A DNA stretch of 64,000 nucleotides from an uncultured Pedobacter sp. (GTDB lineage Bacteria > Bacteroidota > Bacteroidia > Sphingobacteriales > Sphingobacteriaceae): the NCBI RefSeq assembly GCF_913776295.1, contig NZ_CAJYOJ010000073.1, forward strand, positions 1 to 64,000, written 5' to 3'. Of this stretch, positions 34,720-43,845 are shown piece by piece. Position numbers and translations under genes: made by a program. The stretch's first letter is position 1; every line of letters begins with the position of its first letter. Below the pieces are notes generated by a model, which saw only the letters and a program-made list of their open reading frames with translations, searched no databases and was not told where the DNA came from.

Positions 34720-36755
34720 ATTGTTTTCTTTGTGTTGTTAAAAAATCGGATGAGCAAAATTTCTGCTGCAATAAAAATCAGCGACAAAATTAGACAAAGT
34801 TTCCATAAAGTTTGCCCGATTTTATTGTTGCCGGCAATTAATTTAACGGCATCTTTATCGGTATCGAATATTTTCAGGTTACTTTTATCTGCCAGTTGCT
34901 CCAGTTCTGTTTTGCTGAAGTAATGTAGGTCAGATTCGGTCCGGCCATTGTTAAAGCTATAAATAGCAAGCAGCGAATCGGCAAGTTTGAGGTTATAAAA
35001 GCCAGCATTTTTAATCTGATCGGCTGTATAAATCAATGTCTTCCCATTTACCTGTCGTATTTCAGGTATGGCTTCAAAACGATCGGCGGTAATTTTCAAA
35101 CTCTGGTTTTTACCTATTGAAACTTTTTTACTTGCCAGTGTATGATCATTACCAATATGATAATATAGTGGTATTTCATTTCCGCCACTCAGGGCTAAGC
35201 GATAAATTAACGGTACAAAAACCGGATGACGCGCCAGATTTCCATCATTGGCGTTCAGCCCCGAGGCTGACAAATAAACCTGACCGTTCCCTACTCCATA
35301 TTTAGAGAAAAAAGGCCTTTTCCCCGGCAACCACATGATATCTTCTTTGTTAGCTGTATTTTTCTCTGCAAAAGAATAGTACCGGGAAACAATTGGTAGA
35401 TCCAGATTTTTGGGAATTTCTTCAAAAACAGTTTTGAAAATAGGATGACGCAGATCAATCTGGTCAACCTTATCCGGGGTAGTATTTAAACTTTGAATGG
35501 CAGGAAGCGATAATCCGCTTAAAAATGAATTATAAGTTTGAATGTCGGCATCCAGATCTGGGAAAAGCACTACTGTACCTCCTGTATTAAGATAGGTTTT
35601 TAATTGTTGTGCCAATCCACTCGAAGGATTTTTCAATCCATTCAATACAATTAGTCCGTAACTGGTAAAATTGCTATAGTTGATATTGCTTTCTGGATTT
35701 TCGACTAAATTGTAGTATGCGTCAGCCGCAAACAAAGCTTTAATATAATTACCCGCGTTAGGTCCGTTAATACTCAAAACAGGGAAACTTTTATCTACTT
35801 TAAAGCTAAATGAAAGGGTATCGTCAAAGGTTACCGGAAAATCTTTAATGCTCACCACACCTTTTTGCCAACCCGCATTCAGTCCTGAGAAATTCAGGGT
35901 ATCCTTAACTGTTTTACCTGCGGGAATACTTACTGCGCCCAATCCTTTTTGCTGGTTGTTGATGCTTAATTTTAAGGGAATATTTTTTGCGTCTTCTTCC
36001 GAATAATTTTTTAGCTGTACCACCAAACGTTCATTTGCACGGGGCTGATGGTTTGGTGAAAGTGTCCAAACGCTATCTACCGCAATATTTGGTAAAATAT
36101 TGGCATTCAATTTCAAAAATGAGTACTGAATATCGGCTTTTGTTTCTAGCTTTTTGGTGGATGAGATATTTTTTTGAAAATCGGAGATTAAGAAGCTGTA
36201 TTTATTTTCAGCGCCTGATAAAACATTTTCCTGACGGTTTAAAATCTGCTGGAGATTGCGGCTCGCTGCCGAGATTTTTACCTCATCCAGTGCTTTTAAA
36301 AATGCTTCTTCATTTAACAAACGCTGGTGTTTCCCTTCGAAATCATTTGTTAATAACTGAAACCGGTCGTTGATTCCGAAACCTTTAACCAGTTCTTTTG
36401 CCCTACGTTTTGACTCGTCCAATAAACTGCCGTCTTTATTAACGGCTTCCATACTGTAAGAGTTATCGATGTAAATACTAACGATATTGTTTAATGCCGT
36501 AGCTTTTTGGTTGTGAGCAGGAATGTAAGGCTGGGCAAATGCGAGTACTAAAAAGATGATCGCTAAAATCCGCGATGCAAGAATAAGCAGGTTTTTAAGT
36601 TTTTCTTTTGATGAATTTTGCTGCTCTACTTCTTTTAAAAGCTGAACATTAGAAAAATAAATCTTTTTAAATTTTCTGAAATTGAATAAATGAATGATAA
36701 CCGGAATGGCAACCGATAGTAGTGCAAAAAGAAAGCCCGGATAAAGGAAATTCAT
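34716..36755 (-). CDS. BatA-like membrane protein
   Basis: This 679-residue protein starts with the BatA/aerotolerance N-terminal domain (LYPGFLFALLSVAIPVIIHLFNFRKFKKIYFSNV), two membrane helices, a von Willebrand-like domain with IYIDNSYSMEA, a long beta-rich extracytoplasmic part and a C-terminal helix. The DxSxS metal site reads DNSYS. Such proteins accompany MoxR-type ATPases elsewhere, which are absent here. It overlaps the dihydroorotase-like gene (translational coupling). Confidence 0.85.
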   Translation of the reverse strand: MNFLYPGFLFALLSVAIPVIIHLFNFRKFKKIYFSNVQLLKEVEQQNSSKEKLKNLLILASRILAIIFLVLAFAQPYIPAHNQKATALNNIVSIYIDNSYSMEAVNKDGSLLDESKRRAKELVKGFGINDRFQLLTNDFEGKHQRLLNEEAFLKALDEVKISAASRNLQQILNRQENVLSGAENKYSFLISDFQKNISSTKKLETKADIQYSFLKLNANILPNIAVDSVWTLSPNHQPRANERLVVQLKNYSEEDAKNIPLKLSINNQQKGLGAVSIPAGKTVKDTLNFSGLNAGWQKGVVSIKDFPVTFDDTLSFSFKVDKSFPVLSINGPNAGNYIKALFAADAYYNLVENPESNINYSNFTSYGLIVLNGLKNPSSGLAQQLKTYLNTGGTVVLFPDLDADIQTYNSFLSGLSLPAIQSLNTTPDKVDQIDLRHPIFKTVFEEIPKNLDLPIVSRYYSFAEKNTANKEDIMWLPGKRPFFSKYGVGNGQVYLSASGLNANDGNLARHPVFVPLIYRLALSGGNEIPLYYHIGNDHTLASKKVSIGKNQSLKITADRFEAIPEIRQVNGKTLIYTADQIKNAGFYNLKLADSLLAIYSFNNGRTESDLHYFSKTELEQLADKSNLKIFDTDKDAVKLIAGNNKIGQTLWKLCLILSLIFIAAEILLIRFFNNTKKTI

Positions 36756-36984
36756 TAAAAACCAAAGATAGAAAAAATATGGAATTGGGGATAATATTCC
36801 TCCTTAATTATTATCAATGTTTCTCATTATCGGTTGGCAATGACATCAACCGATAGAAAAAAAGTAGCATCATCTCTCTACTCCACTGCGTTCCGGTCGA
36901 GATCTGCGTAGATAGATCTCTCGGCTACGTTACACTCCGCTCGAGATGACATTAATTTGTGATAACTATCTACTTAATTTCATT
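36756..36984. repeat. Intergenic repeat-bearing gap
   Basis: The gap carries a TCGAGATCTGCG...CGCTCGAGATGAC-type inverted repeat at about 36890-36955. It resembles the GTCATTTCGAA family at 58040. No gene is seen. Confidence 0.45.
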
Positions 36985-37389
36985 TTAATAACTAAACCCG
37001 GGAAATTCGATATTTACAATTTTCCATTGGCCATTGCTTAATGCAAAATACAATTTAAAAGGTCCGCTTATAATTTTAGATTGTTTTTGAATCACATCCC
37101 GGTAACCCGCAACGCCTTCTACAAAACCCATACCTTTAACCTCATCAAATAATTCGAAATTAACATCAATAATATCATAACGCCCCCCAACGTATTCGTC
37201 TGATTGTCCGAAAATACCTTTCAAACGCCCAATGATCACATCTTTGCCAATAATTTTATTTCCACGCAGGATAAAAAAATCGTTCAGTTCCATTGTAATC
37301 GCCTTTGATTGTTTAAACCATGCGTTCATAAACCTGATGGCACTATTTACGATATCAGCCTGATGGTTAAAAATAGGTGTTTCCTGCAT
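36985..37389 (-). CDS. SnoaL-like / NTF2-family protein
   Basis: This 134-residue protein has the cone-shaped NTF2 fold pattern: IVNSAIRFMNAWFKQSKAITME at the start and FALSNGQWKIVNIEFPGFSY at the end. Family members are small-molecule-binding proteins or enzymes; the role here is unknown. It is a single gene before the NAD/ADP-ribose operon's last gene. Confidence 0.7.
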   Translation of the reverse strand: MQETPIFNHQADIVNSAIRFMNAWFKQSKAITMELNDFFILRGNKIIGKDVIIGRLKGIFGQSDEYVGGRYDIIDVNFELFDEVKGMGFVEGVAGYRDVIQKQSKIISGPFKLYFALSNGQWKIVNIEFPGFSY

Positions 37390-37415
37390 TTCTTTGATGT
37401 ATCAATCTAAATGAA

Positions 37416-37519
37416 GCTGTATCATTAAACTAAACTCTATCTCGTTTAACTTCCTGATAAATCCTTCGACAAGCTCAGGATGACAGTTTATTCTGGATGA
37501 GGTTCAATAATGATACAGC
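37416..37519. repeat. Inverted-repeat element (about 104 bp)
   Basis: A perfect 12-bp inverted repeat, GCTGTATCATTA at 37416-37427 and its complement at 37508-37519, brackets about 80 nt that include TCGACAAGCTCAGGATGACA. A related, decayed copy lies at the left edge of the window. It is a probable non-autonomous mobile or structured repeat. Confidence 0.65.
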
Positions 37520-37537
37520 GTCAAAAACTTGGCGAAG

Positions 37538-38995
37538 TTAATTATTCTTTAGCCTTTCTCTAATTTCGGCAAGAGAATAATCAATTAACAGTTTGCCATC
37601 TCTGAAAACTTCTTTTAATTCACCCTGCGCTTCTTCTTCCCAGGTACACTGATCCTTTAGTTCATACTCTCCCCGGGCATTTTTAAAAATCTGTAATAAA
37701 CCTTTGGCTGATTTTTTGGTACCATCATCGGTAATGGGATCTTTAAATATTTCACGCCCAACACCATCTACTTCGCCGTAGGTGGCTTTCATAGCGAAAC
37801 CAAAAGTATCGCGCGTATTATATTGGTAAGTAAAAGATCCGATGCCGAACACGACATTGGTAGACGCAAAACCTTTGGCTTTTAAACGCTCACAGATCTG
37901 TGTAGCCCGCTCAGTGGTAATGCTATCGCCATAAATAGCACCAATTTGAGGCACGAGTTCTTTAAAACCCTTATCGTTAGTTTTTCCGCCAAAAACATCC
38001 CAAAGCAGTTCGATTACACCTTTTTTTTCGTTTTCATTTTTGCCGTTCGGATTTCCACAGATAATATCAACAGGATCACCGGAATCAGGCCTGATAACCA
38101 CCTTACCAGGTCGGGCAACAATATCATCTTTCAACACAGGCAGGTATTCTGTTAACACTTTCCACAAATCCCAGGTATCAGAAACGATGGAAACTATTCC
38201 TTTTGGATAAACTTCTAAAATCAATCTTTTAAAAGTTTCGAGCTCTCCGGTATTGGTTCCCATGCACATAACCGAATGTTCAGTAGCGGCAACCGAGCCA
38301 CCAATCAGTTCTTTGTCGGAATCTGCTTTATAATATTCTTCCAAAAAATCGATCGCCGGGATGGTATCCGTTCCTGTAAAACTCAATAAGTGGCCAGCTG
38401 CTGAAGTTACCGCAGCTTCTATCCCACCCATGCCGCGCATAGAAAAATCGTGACCCTGCCAGTCTACAAATTCAGGAACGGATGAAGTTTCTGCTGCATA
38501 TTGATCTAAAATGGTACGGTACTGTTTGGCAATGGTGGCCGAATTACATGGTAACCATACTACAGCTGATAGTAAAGTTTCAAAATAGTTAGTCAGCCAG
38601 AAAAATTCGGGTTTGGTATTGTACATCGTAAACATGGGTACCCGCAAAGGCACTTCGGAGCCTTCAGGAAGTGATTTAAAAACCATGGGGATATAACCCA
38701 GATCGTGCAAATCGGCAATGTGTTGTGTGCCTACCAGGTTTTCGCCCAGGTAATTATTGATTCTACGCGCATACTTACCTAAAATTTCGTCTTTTGGCCG
38801 TTTGAAGAAATTTCGTTCAAAATCTTCGATAATGTATTTTTTAATAAAATATTGCAAGCCAAAAAGTACAACATGATTTACATTTTCGATCCTGCTTTTT
38901 CTAGGCGTCCAGTTAGAATAAACCAATGTGGTATTTTCAGGGTATTGTCTTCGGTGGTCAACTTTATAACCATCTGTTAATAATAATGGATTCAT
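37538..38995 (-). CDS. nadV: Nicotinamide phosphoribosyltransferase (NadV/NAMPT)
   Basis: From ATG 38995 (a longer frame to 39091 would overlap the upstream gene) this is a 485-residue NAMPT, the usual length. The start LLTDGYKVDHRRQYP, the RGMGGIEAAVTSAAGH region, the catalytic-His segment SVAATEHSV and VIRPDSGDPVD are all intact. It makes NMN from nicotinamide and PRPP in the cytoplasm. It is the last of eight tightly packed genes headed by a PRPP synthetase-like gene. Given that partner, an ADP-ribose-pyrophosphate-using variant is possible but unproved. Confidence 0.92.
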   Translation of the reverse strand: MNPLLLTDGYKVDHRRQYPENTTLVYSNWTPRKSRIENVNHVVLFGLQYFIKKYIIEDFERNFFKRPKDEILGKYARRINNYLGENLVGTQHIADLHDLGYIPMVFKSLPEGSEVPLRVPMFTMYNTKPEFFWLTNYFETLLSAVVWLPCNSATIAKQYRTILDQYAAETSSVPEFVDWQGHDFSMRGMGGIEAAVTSAAGHLLSFTGTDTIPAIDFLEEYYKADSDKELIGGSVAATEHSVMCMGTNTGELETFKRLILEVYPKGIVSIVSDTWDLWKVLTEYLPVLKDDIVARPGKVVIRPDSGDPVDIICGNPNGKNENEKKGVIELLWDVFGGKTNDKGFKELVPQIGAIYGDSITTERATQICERLKAKGFASTNVVFGIGSFTYQYNTRDTFGFAMKATYGEVDGVGREIFKDPITDDGTKKSAKGLLQIFKNARGEYELKDQCTWEEEAQGELKEVFRDGKLLIDYSLAEIRERLKNN

Positions 38996-39014
38996 GGTTT
39001 GATGTATTTTGATC

Positions 39015-39746
39015 TTATTTATTTCTTCCCTTTTCGTTTGGATACAAGCTTTGCAAGGTATCACTTTGCCAAAATTGTTTAGTTTCAACATCCAAACAGC
39101 TTAATTTCCCGGTAAATGCAGCACCGGTATCGATATTCCAGACATTACAGCCCTGCATGGGCAAATCTGTGTTATAATAGAGCGTTGGCGTATGGCCAAT
39201 GTAGATTTCGTGATACAACAATAAACGTTTCGGATAAATTGCATCATCTTTTTTAATCCGGTTATCCATGGTCAGGGCCATTTCCCAAAGCGTTCTGTCC
39301 CACGAATAATTGGAAGAATAGCGCTCTTTTTCTGGTCCGTGCATGGAAGAAAAACCTGCATGGATAAAAAGGTTGTTCTGCCCGTCAACATGATAATCTT
39401 TCATTCGCTTAAAGAAATTTAAGTGTTCTTTCTTCGCGTCATCAGATAAATTGCGATAGCTCTCCATGGTTAGTTTACCTCCATGCGCAAACCAAACCTC
39501 ATCTACAATGCCTTTTTTGAGCCAGTCTATACACCAGGCATCATGGTTGCCTTTGATAAAGATGCATTGATGACTTTCATCCAGGCGGATCAAATGATCA
39601 ATTACCTGCGCGGATTCACTCCAGCCATCCACATAGTCTCCCAGAAAGATGAGCTTATCTTCCTTTGAAATGCCTGCACGTTCGAATAACTGGATCAGGC
39701 CTTTTAATCCGCCATGGATATCCCCTATTACCAATGTCCTGCCCAT
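39015..39746 (-). CDS. PPP-family metallophosphatase
   Basis: Started at ATG 39746, one nt after the kptA stop, the 243-residue protein has all signature motifs of the phosphoprotein/dinucleotide phosphatase family: GDIHGG, GDYVDG and GNHDAW, with later His residues. Known relatives hydrolyse phosphoproteins, Ap4A or ADP-ribose-type phosphates. In this operon it could remove the phosphate from ADP-ribose 1''-phosphate formed after KptA action; that is inference. It precedes nadV by 19 nt. Confidence 0.85.
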   Translation of the reverse strand: MGRTLVIGDIHGGLKGLIQLFERAGISKEDKLIFLGDYVDGWSESAQVIDHLIRLDESHQCIFIKGNHDAWCIDWLKKGIVDEVWFAHGGKLTMESYRNLSDDAKKEHLNFFKRMKDYHVDGQNNLFIHAGFSSMHGPEKERYSSNYSWDRTLWEMALTMDNRIKKDDAIYPKRLLLYHEIYIGHTPTLYYNTDLPMQGCNVWNIDTGAAFTGKLSCLDVETKQFWQSDTLQSLYPNEKGRNK

Positions 39747-39747
39747 G

Positions 39748-40290
39748 TTAAAATGTGATATATTCAGCAGGTACAACAGCTGTAAGCCATACGTTGTTGG
39801 CTGATAAATAAAATTTATATCCTGCTTTGTTCATTGCTCCACTGTTAATAATGAGGATAATCGGCTTTCCTCTCCTGCCTCCCACTTTAATGGCGGTTTC
39901 TTTATCGGCACTTAAATGCACATGCTGTCTGCTCATTTTCTGCAATCCCTGCGCTTTAATATCTGGCAGGAATTTTTCAACTGTGCCATGATATAGGTAT
40001 GCTGGCGGTTCCGCCTCATCAAGGTTCAGCTCTATTGAAATGGAATGCCCTTGATTTGCCCTTATTTTGGTTTTATCTGCGTTAAATGCAAACCTTTTTT
40101 TATCGTTATGCTCAACAATATATTCAAGCAGTTCAAAATCTAATTTTAAATCATAAAGGTCAAATCTGGCAATCAGTTCATCCACCTTTGCCCAGCCATT
40201 TTCATCTAGCTTGAGCTTTATGGTTTCTGGTGAATGCCTCAAAATGTAACTTAACGACTTACTGACTCCTTTTGTTATCTTATTATCCAT
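39748..40290 (-). CDS. kptA: RNA 2'-phosphotransferase KptA/Tpt1
   Basis: This 180-residue protein has the KptA pattern: SLSYILRHSPE, IRANQGHS, LYHGT and RQHVHLS with a C-terminal segment. The catalytic Arg/His/Arg/Arg set appears present. It moves an internal RNA 2'-phosphate to NAD, releasing nicotinamide and ADP-ribose cyclic phosphate. Both products are handled by neighbours: the macrodomain and phosphatase for ADP-ribose forms, and NAMPT for nicotinamide. The gap to the preceding gene is 4 nt. Confidence 0.93.
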   Translation of the reverse strand: MDNKITKGVSKSLSYILRHSPETIKLKLDENGWAKVDELIARFDLYDLKLDFELLEYIVEHNDKKRFAFNADKTKIRANQGHSISIELNLDEAEPPAYLYHGTVEKFLPDIKAQGLQKMSRQHVHLSADKETAIKVGGRRGKPIILIINSGAMNKAGYKFYLSANNVWLTAVVPAEYITF

Positions 40291-40294
40291 GCGT

Positions 40295-40936
40295 TTATCC
40301 CTTTGTAATTTTCAACTTCCGGTTTAATGTTTCATCGTTAAAAATGAGAGGTTTCTCAGAAGGAGTAATTAAGTTTTCCAGTGTTCCATTTTGAACAAAC
40401 CGATATTGTTCTTTCACAAACTCACTAATATCTTCAATCAATAAAATATCATCTGTTGCAAAAGACCTGATAAAATTATCCCTCAATCCGATCTGGATGG
40501 CCCTTCTTTCTTGTTTTGAGCCATAAGGATCGTGATCTGGATCCCACTGCAACCTAATATTGGAATTTTCGATTTCATCTCTCCATTCTTCATGAGAAAT
40601 ATTTTTAGATTGATCATATGAGGTGTAAACTCCATTTTGGAGATAATTGCAAAATGCTGAAATTTTAAGGTGTATAGCTAATGTCACTTCCTGACCTCCT
40701 TTTGTTCCCCAACCACTTCTATACATCATCCATAAAAAATTGGGTTTTATCCAGGTCATTCTGCTTAAACTGAACTCTCCTCCAAAATATTGGTTTTTGA
40801 TTGCAAATTCACCTATTTCTTTTCGGTAAGCCTGGTAAACTATGATTTTTTCATCGTCATATTGAGCCATAATATGGCATCCTGACTTTGGCCATTCTAA
40901 TATTTGATCTTTATATTTTTTTAGTGTAATTTTCAT
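40295..40936 (-). CDS. DUF4291 protein
   Basis: This 213-residue protein is a DUF4291 member (IIVYQAYRKEIGEFA, FSLSRMTWIKPNFLWMMYRSGWGTK, QEVTLAIHL, IQIGLRDNFIR). Its biochemistry is unknown to me. The conserved Trp/Arg/His/Asp pattern suggests an enzyme. It lies between a macrodomain gene and kptA in this NAD operon, so an NAD or ADP-ribose substrate is likely. Confidence 0.85.
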   Translation of the reverse strand: MKITLKKYKDQILEWPKSGCHIMAQYDDEKIIVYQAYRKEIGEFAIKNQYFGGEFSLSRMTWIKPNFLWMMYRSGWGTKGGQEVTLAIHLKISAFCNYLQNGVYTSYDQSKNISHEEWRDEIENSNIRLQWDPDHDPYGSKQERRAIQIGLRDNFIRSFATDDILLIEDISEFVKEQYRFVQNGTLENLITPSEKPLIFNDETLNRKLKITKG

Positions 40937-40961
40937 TCTGTTATACTGTTAATGACTCGTC

Positions 40962-41483
40962 TCACTGATTAATGCGATTGAGTTTCTCTTCATAGATTAA
41001 GTAATTCTCATCGTCGAAACAAACGAAGATTACCTTTTCTATTTTTTCTTTTTGAGCAAAATTATTTACCGTTCTAATGGCAATTTCTGCTGCTTTATCT
41101 TTTGGGAAATGATAAATCCCGGTGCTGATGTTCGGGAAAGCGATAACCTTTATGTCATTTTCTGCTGCAAGCAGCAAACTGTTTCGGTAACATGCTGCAA
41201 GCAGTTCATTATTTCTTTCACTGGCACCATTCCAAACCGGCCCAACGGTATGGATCACATATTTTGCAGGTAAATTACCTGCTGTTGTAATTACCGCATT
41301 GCCAGTGTCGCACTTCCCTTGTTTATTTCTGATGGCCATACATGCATCTAAAATCGCCTTGCCACCTTTTCTGTGGATAGCGCCATCAACTCCACCCCCA
41401 CCTAATAGCGAACTGTTCGCTGCATTAACAATGGCATCGGCTTCGATTGTTGTTATATCCGCTTTGATTAATTCTATGATCAT
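40962..41483 (-). CDS. Macrodomain O-acetyl-ADP-ribose / ADP-ribose hydrolase
   Basis: This 173-residue protein is a complete MacroD-type domain: IEADAIVNAANSSLLGGGGVDGAIH (ADP-ribose-binding loop), CDTGNAVITTAG, YVIHTVGPVW and FPNISTGIYHFP. Such proteins remove ADP-ribose from acidic residues, act on O-acetyl-ADP-ribose, or process ADP-ribose 1''-phosphate. It is third among the ADP-ribose enzymes, 10 nt after the ADP-ribosylglycohydrolase gene. Confidence 0.93.
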   Translation of the reverse strand: MIIELIKADITTIEADAIVNAANSSLLGGGGVDGAIHRKGGKAILDACMAIRNKQGKCDTGNAVITTAGNLPAKYVIHTVGPVWNGASERNNELLAACYRNSLLLAAENDIKVIAFPNISTGIYHFPKDKAAEIAIRTVNNFAQKEKIEKVIFVCFDDENYLIYEEKLNRINQ

Positions 41484-41493
41484 CGCCTTCTAC

Positions 41494-42453
41494 TTAAAAT
41501 TCCTCATTTACGTTCTTCAATAAAGTATTCATTTTTTCGCAAAGTTTTTCAATTTCGGCTTTCTTTACGATGGAGTTTAACCAACTTTCAGGAATAGATT
41601 CAAAACCATAAATTAAACCGGCCATACCACCGGTAATTGCACCAGTTGTATCGGTATCGTCGCCTAGGTTAACCGCTTTCAGAACAGCATCCTCGTAACA
41701 TCCGGTGTTTAGTACGCACCATAAGCTTGCCTCCAGGCTATGTAAAACATAACCAGAAGAATAAATATCATTTTCACCGACATTTGAGATATCACCTACC
41801 AATACCCTTTTGAACAAATTGATTTCCTTTTGTTCGAAATCATGAGCGGCGATAAAATCTCTGATCTTTAACTGCATACGAGCATAAGCCTCTGTTTTAT
41901 CACTCCCTTTTAAGAGCTCTAAACCATACACGATGTAAATAAAGCAGGCAAAAATGGAGCGAAAATGTGCATGAGTGATAGATGAAACTTCTTTTACGCA
42001 CTTGAAAACAACATTCAGATCATTTTTATCCTGTAGATAAAAGAGCAGAGGTAAAATCCTCATTAAAGAACCATTTCCGTTATCCATCTCTGACGCCCCA
42101 CCACACAAAACCGGGTCTGTTCCAGGTTTTATCAAGGTAATAGCCTCACTTGTAGCAATTCCGATATCAAAAACTTTTCCGTGAGGTGTCCAGATTTCAG
42201 CATTATACCATTGGAGAAATTTTTGAGAGATATCATCCAAATTATAACCACGGCACAGACTTTCAGCAAGGCAAAGCGCAAGCGAGCTATCGTCGCTCCA
42301 GGTGCCTGCCGGCTGATGATGTGTACCGTAGCCCATCATATCCGTAACCGGGTTCCGTTTTAAATATCCCCTGGACTTGAATTCAACCGGTACCCCCAAA
42401 GCATCGCCAACTACCAGTCCGAACATTGCGCTATGGATAATCATGTCCTTCAT
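41494..42453 (-). CDS. ADP-ribosylglycohydrolase (DraG-like)
   Basis: This 319-residue all-helical hydrolase has GLVVGDALGVPVEF, the first metal-ligand segment TWSDDSSLALCLAESL and the second, GDDTDTTGAITGGMAGLIYG. The dinuclear Mg site is intact. It removes ADP-ribose from Arg or other acceptors, in the cytoplasm. It lies 11 nt after the deoxyribosyltransferase-like gene in the operon. Confidence 0.93.
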   Translation of the reverse strand: MKDMIIHSAMFGLVVGDALGVPVEFKSRGYLKRNPVTDMMGYGTHHQPAGTWSDDSSLALCLAESLCRGYNLDDISQKFLQWYNAEIWTPHGKVFDIGIATSEAITLIKPGTDPVLCGGASEMDNGNGSLMRILPLLFYLQDKNDLNVVFKCVKEVSSITHAHFRSIFACFIYIVYGLELLKGSDKTEAYARMQLKIRDFIAAHDFEQKEINLFKRVLVGDISNVGENDIYSSGYVLHSLEASLWCVLNTGCYEDAVLKAVNLGDDTDTTGAITGGMAGLIYGFESIPESWLNSIVKKAEIEKLCEKMNTLLKNVNEEF

Positions 42454-42464
42454 CTTTTTCGCTT

Positions 42465-42950
42465 TTATTTACGTTCTACCAAATTTTTAAGTTTTGCCAC
42501 GACAGCAGCACTAAGTTTATCGAAGGTATCGTACTGATCGATTCCTTTCCGCTTACAAACGATATCGATATTACCCTTTCTCCAAAACCCTTCCTCGCAA
42601 CAAACCATCAGCTTTCCCGAGTCAGCAAACAAACCTAACTCCATCAGCGAAATGGGTGATTTGGAATTTGATTCAAGGAATAACAATATCACGTCAGCAC
42701 TTTCCATCGCATCTAATTCCCAGTTTACCTGCTCCCTTAACCAGATATTTTCTATCGACTGTGTCCAGCTGTGATCCCAGGATTTTCTTCGTGGATTGAA
42801 AACGACTACATCATCTAAGGTTTCTTCCATCTCTGCCTGATGAATAAATTCTTGTTGCCAATCAACCGAATGCCCCATATCGATGGTTCCGGCAAGAAAT
42901 ACCGATACATCAGATGGCGAAATAATCTCTGGAGGAAGTACCGTTCTCAT
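42465..42950 (-). CDS. Nucleoside 2-deoxyribosyltransferase-like protein
   Basis: This 161-residue Rossmann-like protein has the family pattern SVFLAGTIDMG, VVVFNPRRKSW, MESADVILLFL and the catalytic-Glu segment SPISLMELGLFA. Relatives cleave or exchange N-glycosidic bonds. In this place it may act on NAD-derived or modified nucleosides, which is inference. It is 6 nt behind the PRPP-synthetase-like gene. Confidence 0.82.
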   Translation of the reverse strand: MRTVLPPEIISPSDVSVFLAGTIDMGHSVDWQQEFIHQAEMEETLDDVVVFNPRRKSWDHSWTQSIENIWLREQVNWELDAMESADVILLFLESNSKSPISLMELGLFADSGKLMVCCEEGFWRKGNIDIVCKRKGIDQYDTFDKLSAAVVAKLKNLVERK

Positions 42951-42956
42951 ATTATA

Positions 42957-43790
42957 CTATAGAATATCCATTAATTTGATCTGCGTTACGCCGGCATGAT
43001 CAACATCTTTAATCGAATCTGTCGTAAAAATCTGCTCAAAATATTGATCAAAAACCTCAAAACCCTTACTGAATATTCCATGACTGACCGCGAGATATAA
43101 TTTTCCTGAATTTTTAGCCTTTAGTGCCTCTGCCAAACCAATAAAGGTTCCGCCACCATCACAGATATCGTCTACAATTAAACAATCTGCCCCAGCCAGA
43201 TCATCGCTATATACTTTGAAACCGGAGAGTTTTCCTGTCTTTACATCACGGCTTTTAGAGCATTCTACTACTCCTGTTCCACCCAAGAATTCGGAAACTT
43301 TGTAAATTTTCTTCAAAGCGCCGCCATCGGGAGAAATCAGCTTTACCTCATTCCCAATTTTTTCGATCACCTGTTTTATAAATTCATGATTATAGATGGT
43401 CACGCAGTTATTCAGCAACGCCGGGGTTACCTCACTATGCGGATCGAAAATGGTGACACTTGCCAAAGTCATGGCATTGATGATATCGGCATAAACTTTT
43501 ACGGTTAAGGGCTCGCCTGGAACCATTACCCGATCCTGCCTGGCCGCAGGAAAATATGGAATAAAAAGATTTATTTCCTTTACGCCCATTCTTTTTAAAG
43601 CGTCAACAGTAATACACACCAGCCCTAAATCATTAAAGGAATTTATTCGATTTGTTATGGTAACGGGTTTGGCAACATCAAAATGATTTGAAATTTTTAT
43701 ATGCGGCTCGCCGCCTGCAAATAAGAAAGATTTGTGCTCGATTAAGTTATTTTCGCCTAGCGGACTAAAACCTGGATTAAGATTCAACAT
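42957..43790 (-). CDS. prs: Short phage-like ribose-phosphate pyrophosphokinase
   Basis: This 277-residue protein keeps the Prs core: ATP-binding FPAARQDRVMVPGEPL, FDPHSEV, the PRPP loop LIVDDICDGGGT. It is about 40 residues shorter than housekeeping Prs and has SPDGGALKKI where those read SPDxGG. Short forms of this kind occur beside NadV in phages. It makes PRPP for NAMPT, or possibly pyrophosphorylates ADP-ribose as in the phage NARP1 route. Its ATG lies 2 nt from a 23-bp operator. Confidence 0.85.
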   Translation of the reverse strand: MLNLNPGFSPLGENNLIEHKSFLFAGGEPHIKISNHFDVAKPVTITNRINSFNDLGLVCITVDALKRMGVKEINLFIPYFPAARQDRVMVPGEPLTVKVYADIINAMTLASVTIFDPHSEVTPALLNNCVTIYNHEFIKQVIEKIGNEVKLISPDGGALKKIYKVSEFLGGTGVVECSKSRDVKTGKLSGFKVYSDDLAGADCLIVDDICDGGGTFIGLAEALKAKNSGKLYLAVSHGIFSKGFEVFDQYFEQIFTTDSIKDVDHAGVTQIKLMDIL

Positions 43791-43792
43791 AT

Positions 43793-43815
43793 ATTTGCGT
43801 ATTATTTACACAAAT
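43793..43815. promoter_or_regulatory. NrtR-type operator at prs start (site 1)
   Basis: A 23-bp palindrome with arms ATTTGCGT and ACACAAAT around a 7-nt spacer, directly upstream of the prs ATG. On the minus strand it overlaps a TATATTTG -7 box (43811-43818), so binding should block transcription. Confidence 0.8.
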
Positions 43816-43818
43816 ATA
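43811..43818 (-). promoter_or_regulatory. Bacteroidota -7 box for the prs operon
   Basis: TATATTTG fits TAnnTTTG. It overlaps the right arm of operator site 1. The -33 element is not clear. Confidence 0.55.
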
Positions 43819-43845
43819 AAAATGATTTTTAGAATGAGAAAAATA

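Noticed and set aside
39747..39776. Longer start for the phosphatase gene
   Set aside because: The start at 39746 gives MGRTLVIGDIHGG directly and lies one nt from the kptA stop.
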